A stretch of 64,000 nt of DNA from an uncultured Oscillospiraceae bacterium (GTDB lineage: Bacteria; Bacillota; Clostridia; Oscillospirales; Oscillospiraceae), in contig CAKTMO010000004.1 in assembly GCA_934573935.1 (NCBI GenBank), positions 19,838 through 83,837 on the forward strand, in the 5' to 3' direction. Positions 31,813-40,871 of this stretch are shown in pieces (position 1 is the first letter of the stretch; each line of letters begins with the position of its first letter). The position numbers were made by a program, and so were the translations under genes. The notes beneath the pieces were generated by a model. It had not been told where the DNA came from. It searched no databases and worked only from the letters and a program-made list of their open reading frames with translations.

Positions 31813-32656
31813 CCGTATGGCCGAAAAAGGCCAGCCCTTCTGGGAGGTCGTATTAGAGGATGATATGGAGACCCGCCAGGTTACCCGCAACCAGTCCATG
31901 GCGAAAATGCTGCTGACGTGGCAGGCCATGGTGGACGCGGCGGACAGCTACACAGGGCGCAAACGCTCCGTCAGCGGTCTGGTGGGCGGCGACGGCATGA
32001 AAATGCGGCAGTACGCCATCCGCGGCGAGGCCCTGTCCGGCGGCTATGTCAGCGAGGTCATCACCGAGGCCCTCAGCATGGCCGAATCCAACGCCTGCAT
32101 GCGCCGCATCGTGGCGGCGCCCACAGCGGGCGCCTGCGGCGTGCTGCCCGCGGTGATGCTGCCCCTGTGCAAGTACGAGGAGCTGAACCAGCACCAGATC
32201 TTAGAGGCCCTGTACGTGGCCAGCGGCATCGGCGCGGTGATCGCCTACCGCGCCTGCATCGCCGGTGCCTCCGGCGGCTGTCAGGCGGAGATCGGCACCG
32301 CCTCCGCCATGGCAGCGGGCGCGCTGGTGGCCCTGCGGGGCGGCACCGGCGCACAGATCGGCCACGCGGTGGCCATGGCATTGAAAAACCTGCTGGGCCT
32401 GGTGTGCGATCCGGTAGCGGGACTGGTGGAGATCCCCTGCGTCAAGCGCAACGTCATCGGCGCGGTGAACGCCGTCAGCGTGGCGGACATGGCCCTGGCC
32501 GGTATCGAAAGCCGCATCCCTGTGGACGAGGTCATCGACGCCATGGGCGAGGTGGGCCGCCGCATGCCCGTGGAGTTCCGCGAGACCGCCCTGGGCGGCC
32601 TGGCCGCCACCCCCACAGGCCGCGCCATCAAAAAACGGATGCACAAGCACCAGTGA
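31781..32656 (+). CDS. sdaAA: L-serine dehydratase, iron-sulfur type, alpha subunit
   Basis: A 291-residue catalytic subunit holding the oxygen-sensitive 4Fe-4S cluster. Conserved blocks: SNACMRRIVAAPTAGACGVLPAVML, YRACIAGASGGCQAEIGTASAMAAGA, LVCDPVAGLVEIPCVKRN. An ATG at 31775 is in frame but too near the AAGGAGG (31765-31771); the ATG at 31781 is preferred. Overlaps sdaAB, so subunits are made in step. Confidence 0.95.
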   Translation: MSLDSMKEIFDRMAEKGQPFWEVVLEDDMETRQVTRNQSMAKMLLTWQAMVDAADSYTGRKRSVSGLVGGDGMKMRQYAIRGEALSGGYVSEVITEALSMAESNACMRRIVAAPTAGACGVLPAVMLPLCKYEELNQHQILEALYVASGIGAVIAYRACIAGASGGCQAEIGTASAMAAGALVALRGGTGAQIGHAVAMALKNLLGLVCDPVAGLVEIPCVKRNVIGAVNAVSVADMALAGIESRIPVDEVIDAMGEVGRRMPVEFRETALGGLAATPTGRAIKKRMHKHQ

Positions 32657-32723
32657 TCCGTTTTCATGATCAAACGCAAGTTCAAATCCAACAACAAGGC
32701 ATAATGCCGGAAAGGAGCATCCT

Positions 32724-33056
32724 ATGCTGCTATCTCATTCTATCCGCGCTCTGTTCAGCTTCTGGGAGTTCGGCGGGGCTATGACGTTTTTGATCCCCAT
32801 TACCCTTGTGGTGGCGGTGTTGCTGCAAGCTTTTCCGTTCCGCGACCTGAAGCGGTCATGGCTGCCTTTGGCCGTGTGCGGCGGTGTGCTGCTTTTGTGC
32901 GACATACTGGCAGCTATCGCCATTGTCTCTTTGGAACGCAGCGCTCTGGGTGTCGCCTTTATTGGCATGGCGGTAGAGATGTTCCTGCTGGCGGCTATTT
33001 TGGGCCTTGCCCTCGGACTGCTGACCAGCCTGCTGACGAAGAAAAAGGCAGCGTAA
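32724..33056 (+). CDS. Small three-helix membrane protein, function unknown
   Basis: A 110-residue protein with membrane segments at about residues 20-36, 47-70 and 77-103, ending KKKAA. AAAGGAG lies 7 bases before the ATG. It follows the serine dehydratase genes by 67 bases and may be co-transcribed. No family recognised. Confidence 0.65.
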   Translation: MLLSHSIRALFSFWEFGGAMTFLIPITLVVAVLLQAFPFRDLKRSWLPLAVCGGVLLLCDILAAIAIVSLERSALGVAFIGMAVEMFLLAAILGLALGLLTSLLTKKKAA

Positions 33057-33067
33057 CGTATTCGATC

Positions 33068-33122
33068 ATGCCGCCGAAGGCGGCATACCGCAACTCTTCA
33101 CTATTCTCTTTTCACTTTTCAC
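33068..33122. repeat. Intergenic hairpin plus TTCACT-like low-complexity tract
   Basis: TGCCGCC-GAA-GGCGGCA (33069-33085) followed by several spaced TTCACT/TTCTCT words up to 33122. Looks like a decayed minisatellite; no gene seen. Confidence 0.45.
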
Positions 33123-33123
33123 T

Positions 33124-33165
33124 GCATAAAAAAGTCTCCGGTCTTACGACCGGAGATTTTTTATG
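33124..33165. terminator. Bidirectional terminator between the small membrane gene and PFOR
   Basis: Stem GCATAAAAAAGTCTCCGGTC (one mismatch), loop TTAC, T6 on plus and A6 on minus. Confidence 0.88.
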
Positions 33166-33173
33166 CATTTGCC

Positions 33174-36100
33174 TTAGTTCTCGCTGCGGCGCTTGTAGGA
33201 CTCGTACTTGGTCTTGGCGTCCTCTTCCGCCTCGGCGAACAGGGTCTTGGCGTTCTCGGGGAAGCTCAGTTCCAGAGAAGCGTAGCGCACCTCGCCCTTC
33301 ATGAAGTCGTACAGCGGCATGGTGGGCTCCTTGGAATCCAGCGTGAACTTCTTGGTGCTGGGATCGTAGCGATACAGGTTCCAGTAACCGGAAGCCACCG
33401 CGTCCTTCATCTCCTGCTGGACATTGTTCATGCCCTTCTTGATGCCGTGGTTGATGCAGGGGGCGTAGCAGATCACCAGAGAGGGCCCCTTGTGAGCCTC
33501 GGCCTCCTTGATGGCCTTGATCAGCTGGTTGGGGTTGGCGCCCATGGAGCACTGGGCCACATAGACGTTGTCATAGGTCATCATCAGCATGCCCAGATCC
33601 TTCTTCTTGGTCTTCTTGCCGCTGGCCTGGAACTGTGCCACAGCGCCCACGGGGGTGGCCTTGGAGGACTGTCCGCCGGTGTTGGAGTACACCTCGGTAT
33701 CCACCAGCAGCACGTTCACATCCTCGCCCATGGCGAAAACGTGATCCAGACCGCCGTAGCCGATGTCGTAGGCCCAGCCGTCGCCGCCGTACATCCACAT
33801 GGTCTTCTTGGACAGATCCTTCTTGCGCTTCAGGATCTCGTCCACGATCTTCTGCTCCTCGGCGGAGAACTTGCCGTTCTCCAGCACGGCCACCAGCGCG
33901 GCGGTGGCGGGCGTGGAGGCGTCCAGATCGTCATAGGTCTCCAGATACTTGGCGATAGCGGCCTTGACCGCCTCGTCCTTGGTGAGAGCATCCAGCTCCT
34001 TCACGTAGCCGGTGACGCAGTCACGCAGCTGCTTGACCGCCAGGCACATACCATAGGAGAATTCGGCGTTGTTTTCAAACAGGGAGTTGGACCATGCCAC
34101 ACCCTTGCCCTCCTGATTCTTGCAGTAGGGAACGCAGGGCATCGCCGCGCCCCAGGCCTGGGTGCAGCCGGTGGCGTTGGCCAGATACATCTTGTCGCCG
34201 AACAGCTGGGTCAGCAGCTTGATATAGGGGGTCTCGCCGCAGCCGGCGCAGGCGCCGTTGAACTCTACCAGCGGCTGCTTGAACTGGCTGCCCTTCAGGC
34301 TGAACTTATCCACCTTGTCGCCCTTGATGGGCAGGTTGAACAGATACTCCCAGTTGGTCTGGTCCAGAGATACCTCGTGGGTGGGCACCATCTTCAACGC
34401 CTTGCCGCTCTTGGGGCAGGAGGCCACGCAGCTGCCGCAGCTGGTGCAGTCCAGCGTGGACACGCCCATGGCGTACTTCATACCGGCCAGCTGGGGACCC
34501 TTGGCGTCCACCATCACCAGACCGGCGGGAGCGTTGGCCGCTTCCTTCTCGTCCAGCAGGAAGGGACGGATGACGGCGTGGGGGCAGACGAAGGAGCACA
34601 TGTTGCACTGCAGGCACTCGGCAGCGTCCCACACAGGCAGATGGGTGGCGATGCCGCGCTTCTCATAGCGAGAGGTGCCCAGCGGCATGGTGCCGTCCTC
34701 CATGCCCTTGAAGGCGGAGACAGGCAGGTCGTCGCCCTTCTGGGCGTTGATGGGCACCAGAATGTTCTTGATGACATAGGGCAGGTCCGCGGCGGCGGGC
34801 TTGATGGCGGTGCCGGACAGGTTCTTCCACTCGGGCTTCACCTTGACCTCCACAAGCGCGTTGATACCGGCGTCCACGGCGGCGATGTTCATGTTGACGA
34901 TCTTCTCGCCCTTCAGGCCGTAGGTTTTCTTGACGGCTGCCTTCATGTGCTCCACGGCATCCTCCACAGGGATGACGTGGGCCAGCTTGAAGAACGCAGC
35001 CTGCAGCACCATGTTGGAGCGGTTGCCCAGACCCAGGGCCTGAGACTCCTTATTGGCGTCGATGATGTAGAACTTGATGTCGTTCTCCGCGATATACTTC
35101 AGGATATCACCGGGGATGTGCTGCTCCAGCTCGTTCTCCGTCCACTCGCAGTTCAGCAGGAAGCTGCCGTGGGGCTTCAGCTCGGAGATGATGTCGTACT
35201 TGGTCAGATACGTCTGGTTGTGGCAGGCGATGAAGTCCGCGTTGGAGACGTAATAGGTGGAGCTGATGGGGTGCTTGCCGAAGCGCAGATGACTCTTGGT
35301 GATACCGAACGACTTCTTGGTGTCGTACTCAAAGTACGCCTGGCAGTACATATCGGTGGTCTCGCCGATGATCTTGATGGAGTTCTTGTTGGCGCCCACG
35401 GTACCGTCGGAGCCCAAACCCCAGAACTTGCAGGCGATGGTGCCCTCCGGCTCTGTCAGCAGGGGTGCGCCCACAGGCAGGGACAGATGGGTCACATCGT
35501 CCTCGATGCCGATGGTAAAGTGGTTCTTGGGCTCGGACAGGCTCAGATTGTCGAACACGGCCTTGATCTGGGCGGGGGTGGTGTCCTTGCTGGACAGGCC
35601 GTAGCGGCCGGCGTAGATCAGGGGACGGGCAGCGTCGTTGATATAGGCGGCGCAGATATCCTCATACAGCGGCTCGCCGATGGAACCGGCCTCCTTCACA
35701 CGGTCCAGAACGGCGATCTTCTTCACCGTCTTGGGCATGGCCGCCAGCAGATGCTTGGCGGAGAAGGGGCGGAACAGGTGCACCTGCAGGAAACCCACCT
35801 TCTCGCCCTTGGCGTTCAGGTAATTCACGACCTCCTGCGCGCAGCCGGAGACGGAACCCATGGCCACGATGACGCGCTCGGCGTCCGGTGCGCCGAAATA
35901 GTTGAACAGATGGTACTCGCGGCCCGTCAGCTTGCTGATCTGGGCCATGTAGTCCTCCACCACGTCGGGCAGGTTGGCGTAGTCGGTGTTGTTGGACTCA
36001 CGCAGCTGGAAGTAGATGTCGGGGTTATCCACCAGAGAGCGCATGCGGGGGTCCTCGGGATTCAGCGCGTTGGCGCGGAACTTGGCCAGAGCGTCATAGT

Positions 36101-36686
36101 CCACCAGCTTGGCGTACTCGTCATAATCCAGCACGTCGATCTTCTGGATCTCGTGGCTGGTGCGGAAGCCGTCAAAGAAGTGCAGGAAGGGGATGCGGGA
36201 CTTGATGGCGCTCAGATGGGCCACTGCGGCCAGATCGGCGGCCTGCTGCACGCTGCCGCTGCTCAGCAGGGCAAAACCCGTCTGGCGGCAGTTCATCACG
36301 TCGGAGTGATCGCCGAAGATGGAGAATGCGTGGGTACCCACGGTACGGGACGCCACATGCAGCACGCCGGGCAGACGCTCGCCGGAGATGCGGTGCATGG
36401 TGGGGATCATCAGCATCAGGCCCTGGGACGCAGTGAAGCTGGTGGCCAGCGCACCGGCCTCCAACGCGCCGTGGCATGCGCCGCAGGCGCCGGCCTCGGA
36501 CTGCATCTCCACCAGACGGACGGTCTGGCCGAAAATGTTCTTCTTGCCCTTGGCCGACCACTCGTCCGCGTGCTCCGCCATGGGGCTGGACGGGGTGATG
36601 GGATAGATGGCGGCAACTTCCGAGAAGGCATATGCCACATATGCCGCGGCTTCGTTACCGTCGCAGATCTTCATGAGCTTACTCAT
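33174..36686 (-). CDS. nifJ: Pyruvate:ferredoxin (flavodoxin) oxidoreductase
   Basis: A 1170-residue homodimeric PFOR, all domains fused: domain I with AYAFSEVAAIYPITPSSPMAEHADEW at residues ~17-42, the gamma domain, the 2x4Fe-4S ferredoxin insert (CLQCNMCSFVCPHA and CTSCGSCVASCPKSGKA near residues 690-760), and the thiamine-diphosphate domain with GACAGCGETPYIKLL, GDGWAYDIGYGG and NTGGQSSKATPVG. It oxidises pyruvate to acetyl-CoA and CO2, reducing ferredoxin, the central energy step of anaerobic fermentation. Start at 36686 has GGAGG 8 bases upstream; monocistronic with its own promoter and a shared terminator. Confidence 0.96.
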   Translation of the reverse strand: MSKLMKICDGNEAAAYVAYAFSEVAAIYPITPSSPMAEHADEWSAKGKKNIFGQTVRLVEMQSEAGACGACHGALEAGALATSFTASQGLMLMIPTMHRISGERLPGVLHVASRTVGTHAFSIFGDHSDVMNCRQTGFALLSSGSVQQAADLAAVAHLSAIKSRIPFLHFFDGFRTSHEIQKIDVLDYDEYAKLVDYDALAKFRANALNPEDPRMRSLVDNPDIYFQLRESNNTDYANLPDVVEDYMAQISKLTGREYHLFNYFGAPDAERVIVAMGSVSGCAQEVVNYLNAKGEKVGFLQVHLFRPFSAKHLLAAMPKTVKKIAVLDRVKEAGSIGEPLYEDICAAYINDAARPLIYAGRYGLSSKDTTPAQIKAVFDNLSLSEPKNHFTIGIEDDVTHLSLPVGAPLLTEPEGTIACKFWGLGSDGTVGANKNSIKIIGETTDMYCQAYFEYDTKKSFGITKSHLRFGKHPISSTYYVSNADFIACHNQTYLTKYDIISELKPHGSFLLNCEWTENELEQHIPGDILKYIAENDIKFYIIDANKESQALGLGNRSNMVLQAAFFKLAHVIPVEDAVEHMKAAVKKTYGLKGEKIVNMNIAAVDAGINALVEVKVKPEWKNLSGTAIKPAAADLPYVIKNILVPINAQKGDDLPVSAFKGMEDGTMPLGTSRYEKRGIATHLPVWDAAECLQCNMCSFVCPHAVIRPFLLDEKEAANAPAGLVMVDAKGPQLAGMKYAMGVSTLDCTSCGSCVASCPKSGKALKMVPTHEVSLDQTNWEYLFNLPIKGDKVDKFSLKGSQFKQPLVEFNGACAGCGETPYIKLLTQLFGDKMYLANATGCTQAWGAAMPCVPYCKNQEGKGVAWSNSLFENNAEFSYGMCLAVKQLRDCVTGYVKELDALTKDEAVKAAIAKYLETYDDLDASTPATAALVAVLENGKFSAEEQKIVDEILKRKKDLSKKTMWMYGGDGWAYDIGYGGLDHVFAMGEDVNVLLVDTEVYSNTGGQSSKATPVGAVAQFQASGKKTKKKDLGMLMMTYDNVYVAQCSMGANPNQLIKAIKEAEAHKGPSLVICYAPCINHGIKKGMNNVQQEMKDAVASGYWNLYRYDPSTKKFTLDSKEPTMPLYDFMKGEVRYASLELSFPENAKTLFAEAEEDAKTKYESYKRRSEN

Positions 36687-36758
36687 ACTCTTTTCCTCCT
36701 CTTTATTCCGGGCCGTTTCCGCCCCACGGGGCCGAAAATGCACAGATATACGCTTTAT

Positions 36759-36786
36759 ATGGTATCACGTTTCAAAGGAAAGTCAA
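36759..36786 (-). promoter_or_regulatory. nifJ promoter
   Basis: Minus strand: TTGACT (36786-36781), 16-base spacer, TACCAT (36764-36759). Confidence 0.6.
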
Positions 36787-36846
36787 TTTGTGTCGGGGGA
36801 TTTCTGCGTTTTCCCCGATGCGGGGCGGCTTTTTTTGTGAAAAAAG

Positions 36847-38121
36847 TCAAATGGTGCAGATGACAGGCCTGCCGTCAAAGGCCGCCTCTCCGCCCCGCAC
36901 GGTAATGCTGCCGCCCAGGGCGTTGGGATACGTGCCGTCCGGCAGCTCCACCCTGACGCTGCCCGCGCCGCGGCCCAGCAGGTCGAACACGCCCAGCATC
37001 CGACCCTGGGGCCCCTCGTAATGCCCCAGCACCAGGCCGCCGGACTCCTCCAGCCAGTAGCCGCCGTCTATCGGCAGCGTCCTCTTGATCTCCTTCAGCT
37101 TCCGCAGGGTCAGCTGGATGTCCCGCTGCATGTCACCGTAGTTGCTCTGGTTCTCAAAAAAGTCCACCCGCGCTTTGGGGGCATACTCCATGCCGCTGTA
37201 AAGCATCACCGTGCCCCGCTGGAAATAGAGGAACGCCAGCCAGTTGTCAAGTTGGGCGTCGTCCTTCATCCAACCGGCGGCGCGGGGCGTATCGTGGTTC
37301 TCCAGAAACCGCGCCTTGATGTAGTGGGCGGGATAGGTCAGCTCCTGATAGTTCAGCAGATCCACATACTCTCTCAGGCTCGTCTTCCCCGTCAGCACCC
37401 CCTCAAAGCAGGGCCACACATCGTAGTCGTAGGTCAGGTCAAAGACCTCCTGCACCTCCGTATCCGTGGCGCAGTAGGCGCCCATTTTCCGCATGGCCAG
37501 CACGTGGGCGCCGTGTACGCTCTCCGCCAGCCAGAGGCAGCCTGGGCGGACGGCCTCCACCTCCTCCCTGGCCTGCCGCCAGAAGTCCATAGGCACGGCG
37601 CTGGCCACGTCGCAGCGGAAGCCGTCCACAATGGCCGCCCACTGCTTCAAGGTGTCGATCTGATAGCGCCACAGGCCGCGGTTACGATAGTCCAGATCCA
37701 CGATGTCCCACCAGTCCGCCACACGGCGGGTGGGATGGCCGTTTTCATCCCGTAGGAAAAACTCCGGATGGGTCTCTGCCAGCACGGAATCCGGCGAGGT
37801 GTGGTTGTACACCACGTCGATGATGCACCGCATGCCCCGCTGATGAATGGCCTCTACCAGATGGCGCAGGTCGTCCACCGTGCCCATGTCGGGATTGACG
37901 GCGCGGTAGTCGCGGATGGCGTAGGGGCTGCCCACGGTGCCCTTGCGGCCCTCCTCGCCGATGGGATGGATGGGCATGAGCCACAGGATGTCCGCCCCCA
38001 GCGCCCGCAGGCGATCCAGATCGCCCTCCAGTGCACGGAAAGTGCCCTCTTTGGTATGACCGCGGACAAACACGCTGTAGATCACCTGATGGCGCAGGGT
38101 CGGGTCGGTATGCACTGCCAT
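36847..38121 (-). CDS. Alpha-amylase family (GH13) glycoside hydrolase
   Basis: A 424-residue GH13 TIM barrel with no signal peptide, so intracellular. Conserved regions: MRCIIDVVYNHT (region I), VDGFRCDVASAVP (nucleophile Asp near residue 170), CLWLAESVHG (acid/base Glu near 198) and FLENHDTPRAA (Asp near 275). It probably acts on alpha-glucosides or maltodextrins. It is short of a carbohydrate-binding domain and ends in a beta-sandwich domain C. It follows ligA by 20 bases on the same strand, though no carbohydrate genes are nearby, so it is probably the last gene of the murD-yunB-ligA unit. Exact substrate unknown. Confidence 0.88.
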   Translation of the reverse strand: MAVHTDPTLRHQVIYSVFVRGHTKEGTFRALEGDLDRLRALGADILWLMPIHPIGEEGRKGTVGSPYAIRDYRAVNPDMGTVDDLRHLVEAIHQRGMRCIIDVVYNHTSPDSVLAETHPEFFLRDENGHPTRRVADWWDIVDLDYRNRGLWRYQIDTLKQWAAIVDGFRCDVASAVPMDFWRQAREEVEAVRPGCLWLAESVHGAHVLAMRKMGAYCATDTEVQEVFDLTYDYDVWPCFEGVLTGKTSLREYVDLLNYQELTYPAHYIKARFLENHDTPRAAGWMKDDAQLDNWLAFLYFQRGTVMLYSGMEYAPKARVDFFENQSNYGDMQRDIQLTLRKLKEIKRTLPIDGGYWLEESGGLVLGHYEGPQGRMLGVFDLLGRGAGSVRVELPDGTYPNALGGSITVRGGEAAFDGRPVICTI

Positions 38122-38141
38122 GTTGCGTCCTCCTTTGTTTG

Positions 38142-40115
38142 TTATTGCAGCAGCGTCAGGAACTCCTCCTCCGTCAGCACGGGGATGTTCAGCTCCTGGG
38201 CCTTGCGCAGCTTGCTGCCGGCGTTTTCGCCAGCCACTACATAGGTGGTTTTCTTGCTGACGGAGCCGCTGGCCCGTCCGCCCCGCTGCTCGATCATGGC
38301 GGCGGCCTCGTCACGGGTAAAGCGCTCCAGCGTGCCGGTCAGCACGAAGGTCTGTCCGGCAAAGCGGTCGTCCAGCCGCTCCTGACGGCTGGTCATGTTC
38401 ACGCCCGCCGCCCGCAGGCGGGCCAGCAGATCCTGGGACTGGGGGCTTTCCAACCACTGGCGGAGATAGCGTGCCGTGACCTGTCCCACATCGTCGATGG
38501 CGGTCAGCTCCTCCTCCGTGGCGGCGGCCAGAGCATCGAAGCTGCCGAAGCGGGCGGCCAGTATCTTGGCGGCCTTGTCCCCCACCTGGCGGATGCCCAG
38601 CGCACTGATCAGCCGCCACAGGTCGTTTTCCTTGCTCTTTTCAATGGCGGCGATGGTGTTGGCGGCGGATTTTTCTCCCATGCGGTCCAGACGGGCAATG
38701 TCCTCCGCCTTCAGGCTGTAAAGGTCGGCGGCTATCCTGACCAGCCCGTTATCCACCAGCAGCTGGATCACCGCCGGTCCCATGCCGTCGATGTCCATGG
38801 CGTTGCGGCTGACAAAATGGGTCAGATTCCGCAGCAGCTGGGCGGGACACTCCGCGCCGGTGCAGCGGATGGCCGCGCCGTCCTCATCCCGACTGACCGG
38901 CGCGCCGCACACAGGGCACGTCTGAGGCAGGTAATAGGGCACAGCGCCCGCGGGGCGCTTGTCCTTCACCACTTCCACGATCTCGGGGATGATCTCTCCC
39001 GCCTTCTGGACGATGACGGTATCGCCGATGCGGATATCCTTGGCGGTGATGAAATCCTGATTGTGCAGCGTGGCGTAGGTAACGGTGGTGCCCGCCAGAC
39101 GCACCGGCTCCAGCTCCGCCTTGGGGGTCAGCACACCGGTGCGGCCCACCTGTATCACGATATTCTTCAGCACCGAGGGCTTCTGCTCCGGCGGGTATTT
39201 ATAGGCCACGGCCCAGCGGGGACATTTGGCGGTGCTGCCCAGCACCTCCCGCTCCGGCAGGCTGTCCAGCTTCACCACCGCGCCGTCGATATCAAAGGGA
39301 AAGGCCATGCGGTCGTCGCCCAGACGGGCGATCTCCGCCAGGATGTCCTCCGCCTTCCCCAGCGGCTTGTGGGGAATGACCTTGAAGTGCTGGTCGGCCA
39401 GATAATCCAGCGTTTCGGTATGGGTGGCAAACGTCCGCCCCTCCGCCAGCTGCAGATTGAACACGGCGATGTCCAGCCGCCGCTGGGCGGCGATCTTCGA
39501 GTCCAGCTGCCGCAAAGAGCCTGCGGCGGCGTTGCGGGGGTTGGCCAGCAGGGGCTTGCCCTCGATCTCGCGGCGGGCGTTGATCTCCTCAAACACGGTG
39601 CGGGCCATATAGACCTCGCCCCGCACGATAAGATGGGGCAGCTTTTCCGGCAGCGTCATGGGGATGGCACGGATGGTGCGCAGGTTCTCCGTCACATCCT
39701 CCCCCACCCGTCCGTCGCCGCGGGTGGCGCCGCGGACGAACACGCCGTCGCGGTATTCCAGCGCCACGGACAATCCGTCCACCTTGGGCTCCACGCTGTA
39801 CGCCGCGTCGGGCAGCTCGGCGGATACTCTTTCCAGAAATTCCCGCACCTCTTCCCCGTTGAACACATCCTGCAGGCTCTCCAGCGGCACGGCATGGCGC
39901 ACCTCCTCAAACTGGCTCAGCAGCTTGCCGCCCACCCGCTGGGTGGGGGAATCGGGGGCGATCTCCTCGGGATGCTCCTTTTCCAGATCCTCCAGCCTCC
40001 GCAGCAGGTGGTCGTACTCATAGTCCGACATGGTGGGGGCGTCCAGCACGTAATAGAGATACCCGTTGGCGTTCAGGGTCTCCCGCAGCTGCTTCATTTC
40101 TTCACGATAGTCCAT
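38142..40115 (-). CDS. ligA: NAD-dependent DNA ligase
   Basis: A 657-residue LigA. Domain Ia (YLYYVLDAPTMSDYEYDHLLRRLEDLE), adenylation site EPKVDGLS with Lys111, the OB fold, the zinc finger (CPVCGAPVS...CTGAECPAQ), helix-hairpin-helix repeats and a C-terminal BRCT domain (FAGQTFVLTGTLERFTRDEAAAMIEQRGG...TTYVVAGENAGSKLRKAQEL). It seals nicks in replication and repair. 13 bases after yunB, same operon. Confidence 0.97.
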   Translation of the reverse strand: MDYREEMKQLRETLNANGYLYYVLDAPTMSDYEYDHLLRRLEDLEKEHPEEIAPDSPTQRVGGKLLSQFEEVRHAVPLESLQDVFNGEEVREFLERVSAELPDAAYSVEPKVDGLSVALEYRDGVFVRGATRGDGRVGEDVTENLRTIRAIPMTLPEKLPHLIVRGEVYMARTVFEEINARREIEGKPLLANPRNAAAGSLRQLDSKIAAQRRLDIAVFNLQLAEGRTFATHTETLDYLADQHFKVIPHKPLGKAEDILAEIARLGDDRMAFPFDIDGAVVKLDSLPEREVLGSTAKCPRWAVAYKYPPEQKPSVLKNIVIQVGRTGVLTPKAELEPVRLAGTTVTYATLHNQDFITAKDIRIGDTVIVQKAGEIIPEIVEVVKDKRPAGAVPYYLPQTCPVCGAPVSRDEDGAAIRCTGAECPAQLLRNLTHFVSRNAMDIDGMGPAVIQLLVDNGLVRIAADLYSLKAEDIARLDRMGEKSAANTIAAIEKSKENDLWRLISALGIRQVGDKAAKILAARFGSFDALAAATEEELTAIDDVGQVTARYLRQWLESPQSQDLLARLRAAGVNMTSRQERLDDRFAGQTFVLTGTLERFTRDEAAAMIEQRGGRASGSVSKKTTYVVAGENAGSKLRKAQELNIPVLTEEEFLTLLQ

Positions 40116-40128
40116 AGTCCGTCCTCAT

Positions 40129-40824
40129 TTATCCGTTGTTCATGATATAATCCTCGGCATACTGCGCCGTCTCGTCAGGCTGGGTGCTGAAGTAGGTATA
40201 GGTGTCCGGCACGCCGCCCACGATCACCGTTTCCGCCACGGCGATCTCGTTGGATACCTTCAGCGAGGTCTTCATCCCCGGCAGCAGGATGCTCATATAC
40301 ACATCCACATCCAGAAAGATCTGGTGGCGGGTCTGGTTGATACCGGCGGAGGTAAACTGATTGCGGAACGTGGCACTGGCGCTGCCCACCGCCTGCATCC
40401 GCACAAAGAGGCTGGGCCCCCGCCCCGCCAGCAGCACCGAGCCCGTCAGCGTGCCCAGCGGGATCTCCAGCTCGCTGGTGGAGATCTCCGACAGCCGGTG
40501 CAGTATCTCGTCGGCGATCTGGCCCTGCATGCGGTTCACCTCCGCCACATTGCTGCGCAAGGCTGTGATATGGCCGGTATCGTCCTTATCAAAGATGACG
40601 AAGTTGCCATAGTCGATCTGCCCGTTCTCCACCGCCTCGTTGACGGCGGCGGACACGATGCGGTTCACCATATTGGACACCCTTGCGGTGGCCATGCTGG
40701 TCATCACCGGCTTCAGATGCCACAAAAGCGACACCGCCGCCGCCAGCAGCGCCAGCGTCAGCAGCGTCAGCCATACCCCCGCCCGCTGGCGGGCGGTCAG
40801 GCGCAGATAGCGCAAGCCCTTCAT
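40129..40824 (-). CDS. yunB: Sporulation protein YunB
   Basis: A 231-residue protein with an N-terminal membrane helix (AGVWLTLLTLALLAAAVSLLWHL, residues ~14-36) and the YunB domain: ATARVSNMVNRIVSAAVNEAVENGQIDYGNFVIFDKDDTGHITALRSNVAEVNRM, and LEIPLGTLTGSVLLAGRGP. In Bacillus yunB is sigma-E-controlled and needed for proper spores. Start at 40824 has GGGGAGG 8 bases upstream; the GTG at 40833 overlaps that site. It sits between murD and ligA. Confidence 0.9.
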   Translation of the reverse strand: MKGLRYLRLTARQRAGVWLTLLTLALLAAAVSLLWHLKPVMTSMATARVSNMVNRIVSAAVNEAVENGQIDYGNFVIFDKDDTGHITALRSNVAEVNRMQGQIADEILHRLSEISTSELEIPLGTLTGSVLLAGRGPSLFVRMQAVGSASATFRNQFTSAGINQTRHQIFLDVDVYMSILLPGMKTSLKVSNEIAVAETVIVGGVPDTYTYFSTQPDETAQYAEDYIMNNG

Positions 40825-40871
40825 GGCACACACCTCCCCTTACGGGAAGGATATGCCACCGCGGCTTATCC

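Noticed and set aside
36806-36838. Hairpin CCCCG-ATG-CGGGG followed by CGGCTTTTTTTG on the plus strand
   Set aside because: No plus-strand gene precedes it and the stem is only 5 bp; not a convincing terminator for either neighbour.
33447-36863. 1138-codon plus-strand open frame opposite the PFOR gene
   Set aside because: Same artefact; it also crosses the PFOR promoter.
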